From positions 62,001-126,000 of the forward strand of contig NZ_BDBL01000016.1 of NCBI RefSeq assembly GCF_001612965.1: a stretch of 64,000 nucleotides of DNA. Reading direction: 5' to 3'. Position numbers and translations under genes: made by a program. The notes below the pieces were generated by a model, which was given only the letters and a program-made list of their open reading frames with translations, did no database searches and was not told where the DNA came from. The stretch is from Nocardia kruczakiae NBRC 101016. Its GTDB lineage: Bacteria > Actinomycetota > Actinomycetes > Mycobacteriales > Mycobacteriaceae. Shown here piece by piece: positions 1 to 7,979 of this stretch; positions within the stretch are counted from its first letter, which is position 1, and each line of letters starts with the position of its first letter.

Positions 1-171
1 TTCCTGATTCTTCGAGGTGCCCGGATGATTCGACCAGAAGATGATCGTGTTCGGATCACCGCCGACGCCGGTGCTGCCACCCATTCCCGCACACGCCGAC
101 AGGGTCAGCCCGGCGGCCGCCGCGGTGGCGGTGAGAAATCCGCGACGGGTCGGTGTGCGCGGTCGGGTCAC
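1..171 (-). CDS. ABC sugar transporter solute-binding lipoprotein (N-terminal part)
   Basis: This is the first 57 codons of an extracellular solute-binding protein; the rest lies beyond the left edge of the window. The GTG start at 171 is preceded by a GAGGAGA ribosome site five bases away. The N-terminus has a twin-arginine-like RRGFL stretch, a hydrophobic Ala/Leu-rich segment and the lipobox LSAC, so the protein is probably exported and lipid-anchored on the outer face of the membrane. The mature part begins with the typical IIFWSNH strand of family-1 sugar-binding proteins. It follows the two permease genes at 191-2082 on the same strand, 19 bases after the second, and would deliver substrate to them. 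The sugar cannot be told from this fragment. Confidence 0.8.
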   Translation of the reverse strand, partial: MTRPRTPTRRGFLTATAAAAGLTLSACAGMGGSTGVGGDPNTIIFWSNHPGTSKNQE

Positions 172-190
172 GGCACTCTCCTCGAGCGAA

Positions 191-1063
191 TCATCCTTTG
201 ACGGCACCGGTGGTGAGGCCCTTGATCATGTGCCGCTGCAGCAGTACGAACACCACCAGAATCGGCAGCATGGTCAGCAGGGTTCCGGCCATCACCGGAC
301 CCCAGTTGGTGACGCTGGGATTTTCGGTGTTCTGCAGCAGCGTCAATCCGACGGGCAGGGTCGCGACACCGGAGTCGTCGGCCATCAGGAACGGCCACAG
401 ATATTCGTTCCATTCGTTGACGAGCGTGACCACCGCGAAAGCCACCATCGTCGGGCCGGACATCGGCAGTACCACCCGGATCAGCAGCTGCCACCAGTTC
501 GCACCGTCGACGCGCGCCGCCTCGATCACCGAAACCGGCAGGGACAGAAAGTGATTACGCATCAGGAAGGTGCCGAATGCCACCCCGCACAGCGGCACGA
601 TGATGCCCAGCAGCGTATTGCGCCAACCCAGCTGGGCGATCAGCGCGTAGTTGGAGATCACGGTGATCTGATTGGGCACCATGAGCGCGGCGATGATCGC
701 CAGGAAGATCAGCGTCTTCCCCGGAAAGCGCAGGAAGACGAGGCCGTAGGCGCTGAATACGCCCAGCGCGAATTTGACCGCGGAGACGACGGTGGTGACG
801 ATGAGCGAGTTGCGGAGGAAGGTCCAGAACGGCAGCGTGGTCGTGGCCTCGCGGTAGTTCTCCGGATGCCAGCTACGCGGCCACCATACCGCCGGCTGGG
901 TGTAGATATCGGGCCGCGCCTTGAACGAGGTGATCAGAATCCAGAACAGCGGCACCCCGACGACGATCAGCACACACATCATCGCCGCGTAGCCGAAAAC
1001 CGTGGCCAGCAGGCGTTTCCGCTGCCGACCGCGGGTGGCCGGCGCTACCGTCGTGCTCGTCAT
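191..1063 (-). CDS. Carbohydrate ABC transporter permease, MalG type
   Basis: Inner-membrane permease subunit of 290 residues, the usual length for MalG/UgpE-like proteins. About six hydrophobic helices are visible, starting with a helix near residue 20-40 (YAAMMCVLIVVGVPLFWIL). The binding-protein-dependent permease loop that docks the ATPase is present at EAARVDGANWWQLLIRVVLPM, matching the EAAxxDGA...G/P pattern. The ATG at 1063 overlaps the stop of the upstream permease by ATGA, so the two are translationally coupled. A longer in-frame reading to 1342 lies inside the upstream permease and is not the real start. No ATP-binding subunit is encoded nearby; a shared MsiK/UgpC-like ATPase elsewhere in the genome is probable but inferred. 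Confidence 0.9.
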   Translation of the reverse strand: MTSTTVAPATRGRQRKRLLATVFGYAAMMCVLIVVGVPLFWILITSFKARPDIYTQPAVWWPRSWHPENYREATTTLPFWTFLRNSLIVTTVVSAVKFALGVFSAYGLVFLRFPGKTLIFLAIIAALMVPNQITVISNYALIAQLGWRNTLLGIIVPLCGVAFGTFLMRNHFLSLPVSVIEAARVDGANWWQLLIRVVLPMSGPTMVAFAVVTLVNEWNEYLWPFLMADDSGVATLPVGLTLLQNTENPSVTNWGPVMAGTLLTMLPILVVFVLLQRHMIKGLTTGAVKG

Positions 1064-2082
1064 TCGTCTCGATCCATCACTCGCACCTGGACCAGCGTGA
1101 TGATCAGCAGCACCACGAACATGATCGTCGCGACCGTCGCGCCGTATCCGGCGCGGAAATTGCGGAAGCTTTCCTGGTAGACCTGATAGACCATGGTCGT
1201 CGTACCGGTGCCCAGCGGCCCGCCGCGCGTCATCACGTTGATGATGTCGAACACCTGCAGCGAATTCAGCATGACCGTGATCGACAGGAAAAATGTGGTG
1301 GGCCGCAGCTGCGGCAGCAGGACGCGGGTGAAGGTGGTCCACCGTCCGGCGCCGTCGATCGCGGCAGCCTCCAACAGGTCACGCTGGACACCCTGCAGCG
1401 CGGCCAGGTAGATGACGAAGGTGTAGCCCAGGTTCTTCCAGATGTAGGTCACCGTCACCATGAACAGCGCCCAGTGCGGTTCCTGGTAGAAATCCGGCAC
1501 ATTCGTGATGCCGATGCGGTGCAGCAGATCCTGCACCAGGCCGAAGCCCGGATCGAAGATGAACTGGAACGCCACCCCGATCGCCGCGCCGGAGATCACG
1601 AACGGGGCGAAGATCACCGAGCGAACCACGTTGCGGCCGAACAGTTTCCGATCGAGCAGTAGCGCCAGCGCGAGACCCAGCACCATACTGCCGCCGACCG
1701 CGAAGACGGTGAAGATCACGGTATTGCCGACGATCTGCCAGGTGTCCGCTCGCGTCCACCACTCGCGGTAGTTACGCACTCCGACGAAGTGCGCGAACGG
1801 TTCGGCGAGATTCCAATCGGTGAACGACAGCCGGATGTTGTCGATCAGCGGCCGATAGACGAACAGCCCGAGCAGCACCAAGTTCGGCACGACCAGCACG
1901 AAGAACAGCCCGTAGTCCCCCCACGGCCGCCGCCGTCCCCGGTTCTGCGGCAACACTCGCTCCGGCCGGCTCCGCACCGCCGCAGTCTGCCCGCCCCCAG
2001 CGAACGCCCGGAGAACCCCGGGCACCGAACGCCTGAACTCTCGACCGGGCGTCGGATGATCATTCTCGGACACCCCGGCCAT
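1060..2082 (-). CDS. Carbohydrate ABC transporter permease, MalF type
   Basis: First gene of the minus-strand sugar importer, 340 residues. After a roughly 50-residue polar, arginine-rich N-terminus come six hydrophobic helices beginning at WGDYGLFFVLVVPNLVLLG. The EAA loop reads LLEAAAIDGAGRWTTFTRVLLP and should contact the ATPase. The start ATG at 2082 has AGGA seven bases upstream. It pairs with the MalG-type permease (ATGA overlap) to form the transmembrane channel for the solute delivered by the binding protein at the window edge. Order MalF-MalG-binding protein differs from the common binding protein-first order, so the binding protein may be made at a lower level unless it has its own promoter. 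Substrate is not predictable from sequence alone. Confidence 0.9.
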   Translation of the reverse strand: MAGVSENDHPTPGREFRRSVPGVLRAFAGGGQTAAVRSRPERVLPQNRGRRRPWGDYGLFFVLVVPNLVLLGLFVYRPLIDNIRLSFTDWNLAEPFAHFVGVRNYREWWTRADTWQIVGNTVIFTVFAVGGSMVLGLALALLLDRKLFGRNVVRSVIFAPFVISGAAIGVAFQFIFDPGFGLVQDLLHRIGITNVPDFYQEPHWALFMVTVTYIWKNLGYTFVIYLAALQGVQRDLLEAAAIDGAGRWTTFTRVLLPQLRPTTFFLSITVMLNSLQVFDIINVMTRGGPLGTGTTTMVYQVYQESFRNFRAGYGATVATIMFVVLLIITLVQVRVMDRDE

Positions 2083-2200
2083 GAGCAGATCCTAGAAGTC
2101 CGACGCCGCGACGGCCGCCATTTCCGCCGAACCCCGAGCACGCCGTCACCACCCGAACATGGCATCACGGCCCGCGAAATACGCGGAGAGGCGGAGGAGC

Positions 2201-3145
2201 CTAGCTCCAGTCGCCCATACCGTCACCGGCGCTGAGGTTTCCGGTGGAGTTCGTCACCACCACGGGATCACCCTTCTGCGCGTTCTCGAAGAACCACTGG
2301 GCGTCCTCGGTGCTGACGTTCAGGCAGCCGTGGCTGGAGTCGGACACACCCTGCTGGGCGAGCGACCACGGGGCGGCGTGGACGAAGATGCCGCTGTTGG
2401 ACAGCCGGGTCGCGTACTCGACCTCGAGCTTGTAGCCCTGCGGATCGGTGATCGGAACCCCGTAGGTCGAGGAGTCCATGATCATCTTCCGGTTCTTCTC
2501 CCCGACGTAGTAGGTGCCGTTGGGGGTTTCGTGATCCTTCTTGCCCATCGAGGTCGGCATGGTCTTGATGACCTCGCCGTTGCGGGTGACGGTGATCATG
2601 TGGGTCGCGTCGTCGGCGGTGGCGACGACCGCATCGCCCACCTTGTAGGCGACCTTGGTGCCGCCGGCCTCGACGGTGATGTCGGATTTGGCGGGCCAGA
2701 ACTCCTCCGGCCGCCACCGCACCTGCTTGTCACCGCGCCAGTAGAAGTGGCCGTGGGTGGCATTGCTGGAGGTGATCCGGATGGCCTTCTCCGCCGCGGC
2801 GTGGTCGCCGACAGGATCCTTGAAGTTGATGATGATGGGCTGCGCGACGCCGACCACGTCGCCGTCGCCCGGGCTGATGCTCGGCGCGGCGAAATTCGCC
2901 TGCGGCAGCGGCGGCGGGTTTTTCACCGGCGCGGCACCGGGTTCGGGCTGCGGCGCCTGCACGACGGCCGGAGCGCCGGGGACATCGGGCCCACCGGGCC
3001 ACAGCGGCGCTGCCGAGGCGGGCGCCATGGCGATGGCACCGGCGGCGGTCACCGCCAGGGAGGTTGCCGCGAGGGCTAACAGGCCGGTCCGCTTGGACAG
3101 GCTGGTCTCGTCCCGAACGGGCTTCCGACAGGTTGTGGTGCGCAC
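2201..3145 (-). CDS. L,D-transpeptidase (YkuD domain), secreted
   Basis: Periplasmic enzyme that forms 3-3 cross-links in peptidoglycan or attaches proteins to it. A twin-hydrophobic signal segment (LLALAATSLAVTAAGAIAMAPASA) is followed by a proline/alanine-rich linker, an Ig-like domain (about residues 80-150) and a YkuD catalytic domain. The catalytic motif is SSHGCLNVS with the nucleophilic Cys at about residue 274, only 40 residues from the C-terminus. This layout matches the mycobacterial LdtMt1/LdtMt2 type, though the usual second Trp-rich tail is reduced to GMGDWS. I place the start at the GTG at 3145, which has AGAGGA upstream; a GTG at 3166 without a ribosome site is also in frame. 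A good sigma-70-like promoter lies at 3245-3273. Confidence 0.9.
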   Translation of the reverse strand: MRTTTCRKPVRDETSLSKRTGLLALAATSLAVTAAGAIAMAPASAAPLWPGGPDVPGAPAVVQAPQPEPGAAPVKNPPPLPQANFAAPSISPGDGDVVGVAQPIIINFKDPVGDHAAAEKAIRITSSNATHGHFYWRGDKQVRWRPEEFWPAKSDITVEAGGTKVAYKVGDAVVATADDATHMITVTRNGEVIKTMPTSMGKKDHETPNGTYYVGEKNRKMIMDSSTYGVPITDPQGYKLEVEYATRLSNSGIFVHAAPWSLAQQGVSDSSHGCLNVSTEDAQWFFENAQKGDPVVVTNSTGNLSAGDGMGDWS

Positions 3146-3244
3146 AGCCGTTTCGTCCTCTCCCACCTAGATCGCGCGCCACGGCGCACAGGAATATTCG
3201 CGCGCGGGTGCGCGAACGGTCTATCAGGCCCCGGCCCGCATCCA

Positions 3245-3273
3245 TTACTACATCTCTCGCGGGCATCGGCCAA
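3245..3273 (-). promoter_or_regulatory. Predicted promoter of the L,D-transpeptidase gene
   Basis: Reading the minus strand, a -35 element TTGGCC (3273-3268) is separated by exactly 17 bases from a -10 element TAGTAA (3250-3245). Transcription would start near 3238, giving a leader of about 90 bases before the GTG at 3145. This is a pattern match only. Confidence 0.45.
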
Positions 3274-3312
3274 TTGCGTTCCGCCAGTTATGAAGTCCGC
3301 ACCGCACCTGTG

Positions 3313-3442
3313 TGATCCGTCACCACGGGAAAGTGGCGTAGTGGTGACAGGGTGAAAGTCCCGTTCGCATCGGCGAGTCGGGTTCGAGGTCCGGGCGGGT
3401 GGACAAGAGCCGGATCGATACCCAGCAAACCTCATTGTGAGG
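3313..3442 (+). other. Structured intergenic element of unknown class
   Basis: The gap between the P450 stop and the transpeptidase promoter holds no reading frame but dense pairing potential. An 8-bp perfect stem GTCACCAC/GTGGTGAC (3319-3326 with 3341-3348) is followed by CAGGGTGAAAGTCCCG (3348-3363), a GTCC/GGAC stem, and a CCTCA-TTG-TGAGG hairpin (3430-3442). The GGGTGAAAGTCCC string resembles a segment often seen near the 5' end of bacterial group II introns, but no reverse transcriptase follows. A truncated intron remnant or an unassigned structured RNA are both possible; strand is uncertain. Confidence 0.35.
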
Positions 3443-3451
3443 CAAATCACT

Positions 3452-4864
3452 TCATAGGTGGCGGATTCCCTCCACCGTGAAGCGAATCCCGCGATGCGGA
3501 CCGGTCGCGATGTTGTGCGGTACCGAGCGCGGAATTCGGCCACGACGATAGCGTGGGAGCAGCGACAACTCGACCCGACTCACGATGGTGGCGAGCGCGA
3601 TTCGCAACTCGTAGTCGGCCAGGGTGGCGCCGAGACAGCGGCGATGGCCGCCGCCGTAGGGCAGGTATTCGAACGGTCCGTAGCGGCGGTCGAGGAACCG
3701 CTCCGGCCGGAACCGCTCGGGCTCGTCCCAGGTGCCGGGATCGGAGTGCACGAGCGGGATCGCGACACCCATCGTGTCCCCCTCGGCCAACTCCACCCCG
3801 CATACCGTGTGCGGTCCGGTGAGCCGCCGCAGCACGATCGGCACCGGCGGATGCAGTCGCAAAGTCTCCTGGCACACCGCATTCAGATACGGCAGCCCGG
3901 CCAGCTCCTCGGGCTCGGCGTCGGGCCCCGCGGCACTCACCTCGGCGCGCAGCCGGGCCAGTGCGCCGGGGTCGCGGTGCAATCGGAACAGCGCCCACAC
4001 CAGACTCGTGGCCGTGGTCTCGTGACCGGCCACCAGCAGCGTGCGCAGTTGTTCGCGCAGATCGGCATCGCTCACCCCGCTGCCGTCCTCGTAGCGAGCG
4101 GTCGACAGCACGCCGAGCGCACCGTCACCGGGCGTGCCGGAGACCCTCCGTGCGGTGATATCGGCGTCGAGCAGCGCGTCCAGCCGGGTGCGCGCCCGCG
4201 TGAATCTGTCCCACGGGGACAGGCCGAATGCGCTGCGCCGCAACGCGGGAACGAGCATCAGCGGTCCGGTGAAGGCGGTGAGGAAGTCGCCGACCGCGGC
4301 GGTGTAGGTGGCGCGCCGGCGCGGCTCGTCGGCGCCGAAGATCAGCGTGAGGATCACCCGTAGCGTCAGCGCCCGCGCCGCCACCCGCGCATCGATCACC
4401 GTTCCCGGCAGCCATGCGGGACCGGCGCCGGCGCCGGCGAGTTCGTCTCGGGTGCTGTCTCGAATTACCGTGCCGTACTGCGCAATTCGGGCGCGATGAA
4501 ATGCGGGCGTCAGCACCGTGCGATCACTGCGATGACGCTGATCACGAGCGAGTATCAATGAGGCCGAACCGATAAGCGGTTCAATGGGATTCGGTTGCGG
4601 CGGATGCAGAATTCCGATCGGCGAGCGGAGAAATTCCTTCGTGCCGGCCGGCGTCCCCGTGAACAATACCGCGCCGAATCCCGGGAAGCGGACCAGAAAC
4701 GGATCACCGTCGCGCGCGCGGCGCAGCCGGAAGTACCGATCGAAATCGATTCCGGCCGCCAGCGCGTGCGCCGCGACCCACCGCGGTGGCCGGGGTGCGG
4801 GCCGTTCGCCGGAAATCTGCGGAGTGCGATGCCGGCCTGCCGTTGCTGCGCGCATACCCAGCAC
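3452..4864 (-). CDS. Cytochrome P450
   Basis: Haem-thiolate monooxygenase of 470 residues. All hallmark motifs are present: the I-helix oxygen-activation motif AGHETTAT (residues 279-286), the K-helix ExxR at ETLR (333-336), the PERF segment (382-390), and the haem-binding loop YGGGHRRCLG with ligand Cys410. The length and the LRLHPPVPIVLRR and PERFRPERF segments are closer to membrane-type or CYP110/CYP102-like class II P450s than to the short (about 400 aa) soluble actinobacterial enzymes. The first codon is a GTG at 4864 with no clear ribosome site; the ATG at 4855 is an alternative. It lies 42 bases after the hydrolase gene on the same strand and is probably co-transcribed with it. No ferredoxin or reductase gene is adjacent. 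Substrate unknown. Confidence 0.92.
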   Translation of the reverse strand: MLGMRAATAGRHRTPQISGERPAPRPPRWVAAHALAAGIDFDRYFRLRRARDGDPFLVRFPGFGAVLFTGTPAGTKEFLRSPIGILHPPQPNPIEPLIGSASLILARDQRHRSDRTVLTPAFHRARIAQYGTVIRDSTRDELAGAGAGPAWLPGTVIDARVAARALTLRVILTLIFGADEPRRRATYTAAVGDFLTAFTGPLMLVPALRRSAFGLSPWDRFTRARTRLDALLDADITARRVSGTPGDGALGVLSTARYEDGSGVSDADLREQLRTLLVAGHETTATSLVWALFRLHRDPGALARLRAEVSAAGPDAEPEELAGLPYLNAVCQETLRLHPPVPIVLRRLTGPHTVCGVELAEGDTMGVAIPLVHSDPGTWDEPERFRPERFLDRRYGPFEYLPYGGGHRRCLGATLADYELRIALATIVSRVELSLLPRYRRGRIPRSVPHNIATGPHRGIRFTVEGIRHL

Positions 4865-4906
4865 ACGACGCAGCCACGGTCCGGGTTCGACGCGGTCCGC
4901 GCGCCG

Positions 4907-6157
4907 TCAGCCGAGTGCCGCGCGGGCCTCCGCGGCCAATCGGGCCAGCCGGCCGTCGCCGATCGTGTTCAGCGAATTGCCCAGGCGATTGGTGACGAAG
5001 GCGACCGACATGCCCGATTCCGGATCGGCGAACGCACCGGAACCACCGACGCCGTAATGGCCGAACGCCCGGCGCAGTGGGCGCCGCGAGGCGATCGGCG
5101 GCCGGTGGTATCCCAGCGTGAACGGCACGGGTACGCCGATGACGTAGTCGCGATGTTCGCTGCGCTGCACATGATTGATGTTCTCGATGGTTTCCGGGCG
5201 CAGCAGCGGTTCGCTCCAGGTCCGATCCGGCAGCAGCACCCGGCCCTCGTTCGCCAGGGCGCCGTACATCCGGGCCAGGGCACGAGCGGAGAACACCCCG
5301 TTGAAGCCGGGCATCACCGCGTCGTGCACGCGCGGATCGCCGACCAGGACATCGAAGCCGGCCGGCATCCCGGCCTCGGCGATCGCACCGACCGTGCGGC
5401 TGCGGGCGATCACCTTCGAGGCGGTATCCCAGCGCAGCCCGGGAATACGCAACCGCGGGAAGGTGCGGGCGATGCGGTATCGCTCGGATTCGGGCACCCG
5501 GTACCAGAACTCCTCGGTCTGCAGCGGTTCGGCGATCTCGTGCCGCAACACCTCGGTGAACGGCTCGCCGGTCGCCCGCTGCACGATTTCGGCGACCAGC
5601 CAGCCGAAGGTCACCGCGTGATATCCCGACCCCTGCAACCGCCGCGGATCCGGTTCTGCGGCAGCCAGCGCCGCGATCATCGCGTCGTAGTCGAGAATGC
5701 CGTCGGGATCGGTCGCCAGGCCGCGCACCTTGTGCAGTCCCGCGCGATGGGAGAGCACCTCACGGACGGTGATGTCCTGTTTGCCGTTCGCGGCGAATTC
5801 CGGCCAGTATTCGGCCACCGGAGCGTCGTAGTCGACCAGTCCGCGTTCGGCGATTCGATGCAGCACCGTGGTGACCACACCCTTACCGGTGGAGAAACTC
5901 AAGGCCACCGTGTCGGACTGCCAGCGCTTATCCGGCGCCGCCCAGCCCGCCCACACATCCACGACGGGCCGCCCGTGCAGGAAGACCGCGAATGCGCCGC
6001 CGCCCCGGTTGGGTCGTGGGAACAGCCGGAAGAAATGGTGCACGACCGGCACGAATCGTGGGTCGATGACCATCTGCGGTGCGTCGTCGGTATCGGCGGA
6101 CCCCGCCACCTGCGCCGCTTCCACCTCGGCTGCCTGCCGCGAACGTGCCGAATCCAC
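4907..6157 (-). CDS. Serine hydrolase of the beta-lactamase / class C esterase family
   Basis: A 416-residue beta-lactamase-fold hydrolase similar in layout to mycobacterial LipE/LipL-type esterases. The catalytic Ser-x-x-Lys is S89-TG-K92 in LSFSTGKGV. A tyrosine-containing motif follows at GSGYHAVTFGW, and the third motif is the glycine-rich GHYGVGGSGAF near the C-terminus. No signal peptide is visible, so it is probably cytoplasmic or peripheral. The GTG start at 6157 is supported by AGGAGG nine bases upstream. It leads the probable two-gene unit with the P450, which suggests a shared substrate such as an ester or lactone, but that is inference. True penicillin-hydrolysing activity is unlikely in this subfamily. 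Confidence 0.88.
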   Translation of the reverse strand: MDSARSRQAAEVEAAQVAGSADTDDAPQMVIDPRFVPVVHHFFRLFPRPNRGGGAFAVFLHGRPVVDVWAGWAAPDKRWQSDTVALSFSTGKGVVTTVLHRIAERGLVDYDAPVAEYWPEFAANGKQDITVREVLSHRAGLHKVRGLATDPDGILDYDAMIAALAAAEPDPRRLQGSGYHAVTFGWLVAEIVQRATGEPFTEVLRHEIAEPLQTEEFWYRVPESERYRIARTFPRLRIPGLRWDTASKVIARSRTVGAIAEAGMPAGFDVLVGDPRVHDAVMPGFNGVFSARALARMYGALANEGRVLLPDRTWSEPLLRPETIENINHVQRSEHRDYVIGVPVPFTLGYHRPPIASRRPLRRAFGHYGVGGSGAFADPESGMSVAFVTNRLGNSLNTIGDGRLARLAAEARAALG

Positions 6158-6236
6158 CTGTGCCGACCTCCTGCCGCCGCATCGTCGCGGCGTCGTTACG
6201 CCTACTTGCCAGGGTAGGTGAGCTCCGCAGCCGTGC

Positions 6237-6758
6237 TCAGTGCGCTGCCGGGACCTGCCACAACCCGAACGGTGTCGCGAGACAGATCGCGCCGGTGCGC
6301 GAATCCCAGGCCAGCGCCGCCGAGCCGAGGCAGACGGTGCTGCGCTCGCCCGAGACCACCTGCGCCTGTGAACCGTTCATCGCGAAGGAGAGCCCGATCC
6401 GGCCGGGAACTTGCTCCGGAGCGAGGGAGGTGAAGGCGAAGGCGTCGGGCCCCATCCCGACCGCGACCGGCAGTCCGGCCGCACCCTCGCTGGCCCCGAT
6501 CCCGCCGCCGGCGCCCAGGCCGAGGGCGATCGCACCGGCGGTTGCCTTGGCATAACCGACGCCGTCGATTCCCGCCGACCGGGCCTGTCCGGAATCGTCG
6601 CCCGTCGCACGGCATGCCGTGGTACCGGCGATGATCGTGATATCGCGGTTGCGGTCGGCATCGCAGTGCACGGTGGTTGCCGATGCGGTGCCGGTGGCCC
6701 AGCACACTACGGCCCCGGCCGCGACGGCCCAACCTGTGATCGCGCTCGTCACCTTCAC
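6237..6758 (-). CDS. Secreted protein, DUF6764-like
   Basis: A 173-residue exported protein of unknown function. The N-terminus has a signal sequence (roughly residues 5-28, WAVAAGAVVCWATGTASA). Four cysteines (in VHCDAD, TTACRA, STVCLGS and GAICLAT) could make two disulfides. The middle is glycine/alanine rich (AIALGLGAGGGIGASEGAAG). It resembles a small family of secreted Corynebacteriales proteins that I recall as DUF6764; that assignment is from memory and not certain. The GTG at 6758 is chosen because AAAGGAG lies six bases upstream, inside the longer in-frame reading that begins at 6782. It stands alone between the hydrolase and the protease terminator. Confidence 0.7.
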   Translation of the reverse strand: MKVTSAITGWAVAAGAVVCWATGTASATTVHCDADRNRDITIIAGTTACRATGDDSGQARSAGIDGVGYAKATAGAIALGLGAGGGIGASEGAAGLPVAVGMGPDAFAFTSLAPEQVPGRIGLSFAMNGSQAQVVSGERSTVCLGSAALAWDSRTGAICLATPFGLWQVPAAH

Positions 6759-6851
6759 GGAGTGCTCCTTTCGGGCCGGCAACCCTCACCATAACCGGAC
6801 CCGCGGCGGCCGACCCGATCCGCGCCGCGCGCCCGGCCCCGCCCCGGGCAC

Positions 6852-6896
6852 GGAAAACGGGCGGCGACTCGGATGTGATACCCGAATCGCCGCCCG
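6852..6896 (-). terminator. Rho-independent terminator of the trypsin-like protease gene
   Basis: On the minus strand a 15-bp stem with a single mismatch (6896-6882 pairing with 6872-6858, arms beginning CGGGCGGCGA) has a 9-base loop and is followed directly by TTTTCC. It begins 25 bases after the protease stop codon. Confidence 0.85.
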
Positions 6897-6920
6897 TTAC
6901 AAGGATTGTCGTGCCGCCGA

Positions 6921-7592
6921 TCAGATCGGCGCGTAGCCCGCCCCCGGGCCACCACGCCCATTCATGTCGTTGACGATCGCCGACATGTTGGTGCCCACCT
7001 CGGGCCCGAAGCAGGCCACCGCCAGGTAGGCGTTCACCATGCCGACCAGGGTGGAGCCGATCACGACGGGGGCGCCGGAGTCACCCTCGACGACACACAT
7101 CTCGGCCCACGTCTCGTCGGTCTGGAAGACGTCGCCGAAGGCCAGGCCGCAGGTATTACCGGTGGTCCGGCCTTCCTTGCAGACGATGGCGGGGAACTGG
7201 GCCGGTGCCCCGACGTTGGTGATCGTCACGTTGCCGATCCGATTGACCGGAGTGACATGGCCCGGATCGAATTGGATGACCGCATAGTCCAGGTCGTGAT
7301 TGGAATAGACGAAGTGTCCGATCACGCCGGCGCCGCGGTCCTGTTCGGACCACACCTCCGAGCCGGCCTCGCCGCAGTGACCGGCGGTCAGGCCCACCAG
7401 GCGGCCACCGGCGTCGTGGCCGATGGTCGTGATGGTGCACTCGAACTGGTTGTCGATGATGATTCCGGAGCCGCCGCCGATCACCGGCGATCCGGGACCG
7501 GCTTGCGCGACCCCCGCGCCCGTCCCGAGCAGCGCCGCGCCCAGAGCAACGGCGAAGGCGGCATGAGCCGCCCTGACGAGTGTGTTGAACAT
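6921..7592 (-). CDS. Secreted trypsin-like serine protease (S1 family)
   Basis: A chymotrypsin-fold extracellular protease of 223 residues. The signal peptide runs to about residue 31 (LLGTGAGVAQA). The catalytic triad is visible: His72 in LTAGHC, Asp102 in HDLDYAVIQ, and Ser172 in VEGDSGAPV. Paired cysteines suit two or three disulfides (the pair around CTITT/GHC, the pair CKEG/TCG, and MC/ACF). The S1 pocket cannot be read with confidence. I use the ATG at 7592, right after GGAGGGAA; a GTG at 7619 extends the frame by nine residues but lacks a ribosome site. The gene is monocistronic and closed by the terminator at 6852-6896. Confidence 0.9.
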   Translation of the reverse strand: MFNTLVRAAHAAFAVALGAALLGTGAGVAQAGPGSPVIGGGSGIIIDNQFECTITTIGHDAGGRLVGLTAGHCGEAGSEVWSEQDRGAGVIGHFVYSNHDLDYAVIQFDPGHVTPVNRIGNVTITNVGAPAQFPAIVCKEGRTTGNTCGLAFGDVFQTDETWAEMCVVEGDSGAPVVIGSTLVGMVNAYLAVACFGPEVGTNMSAIVNDMNGRGGPGAGYAPI

Positions 7593-7831
7593 TTCCCTCC
7601 AGACGTCGGAAGTCCGCACGATATCAGCCTTGTCGTACTACATCCTTGCAGTTCTCGGGTCCGAGTGCGCCCGGTATGCCCATGCAGTTTGCTGGATCGA
7701 TGCCGTGGCCGCGCGACGACACGTACGAGGCCGACGAGATGCGACACCTGCTCACGACGACCGCTGTTTCGCGGGCACTCGCTATAGGCTTTCGTCAGTA
7801 TTCTGGGCAAATCTTAATAACGAGAATTTCA

Positions 7832-7854
7832 ATCCGATAAAAGGGGTATCGGAT
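7832..7854. repeat. Perfect 8-bp inverted repeat upstream of the mce operon
   Basis: ATCCGATA (7832-7839) and TATCGGAT (7847-7854) are separated by AAAGGGG in an AT-richer stretch between the divergent protease gene and the mce operon. It could be a transcription-factor site; no family is recognised. Confidence 0.5.
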
Positions 7855-7880
7855 CGCGAGTTGGACATTCGATCAGAAAA

Positions 7881-7896
7881 CTAGAACCTGTTCTAG
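7881..7896. promoter_or_regulatory. KstR-type operator in the mce operon leader
   Basis: CTAGAACCTGTTCTAG is a perfect inverted repeat (7-bp arms, 2-base spacer). Its inner 14 bases fit the KstR consensus TNNAACNNGTTNNA at every fixed position. KstR is the TetR-family repressor of cholesterol uptake and side-chain catabolism genes, including the mce4 operon, in mycobacteria and rhodococci. A possible -35 TTGGAC lies at 7861-7866, so the box would overlap the -10 region of a promoter 184 bases ahead of yrbEA. Confidence 0.65.
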
Positions 7897-7913
7897 GAAA
7901 TGGTCGTGTTCAT

Positions 7914-7947
7914 TGTGATCGATACCAGTCGGGTGGGCCCGATCACA
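7914..7947. repeat. Inverted repeat TGTGATCG / CGATCACA in the mce leader
   Basis: TGTGATCG (7914-7921) and CGATCACA (7940-7947) form a perfect 8-bp inverted repeat with an 18-base spacer. The half-sites look like TGTGA Crp half-sites, but the spacing is far too wide for a single Crp dimer; an RNA hairpin in the leader is an alternative. Confidence 0.45.
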
Positions 7948-7979
7948 GGCCCGGAACCAACGTGATCTGGGTCTATGAC

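Noticed and set aside
3385..3405. A tRNA-like T-arm (TCGGG-TTCGAGG-TCCGG) with a D-arm-like GGCGTAGTGGT upstream
   Set aside because: No seven-base acceptor pairing and no anticodon arm can be drawn around it, so a tRNA is not supported.
3146..3451. A c-di-AMP (ydaO) riboswitch for the L,D-transpeptidase gene
   Set aside because: The conserved GCCGAAUC-type core and its pairing are not seen on the minus strand, and the predicted promoter is downstream of the structured part.
7914..7947. A Crp/Cmr site in the mce leader
   Set aside because: The TGTGA and TCACA half-sites are separated by far more than the six bases a Crp dimer needs; kept only as an inverted repeat.
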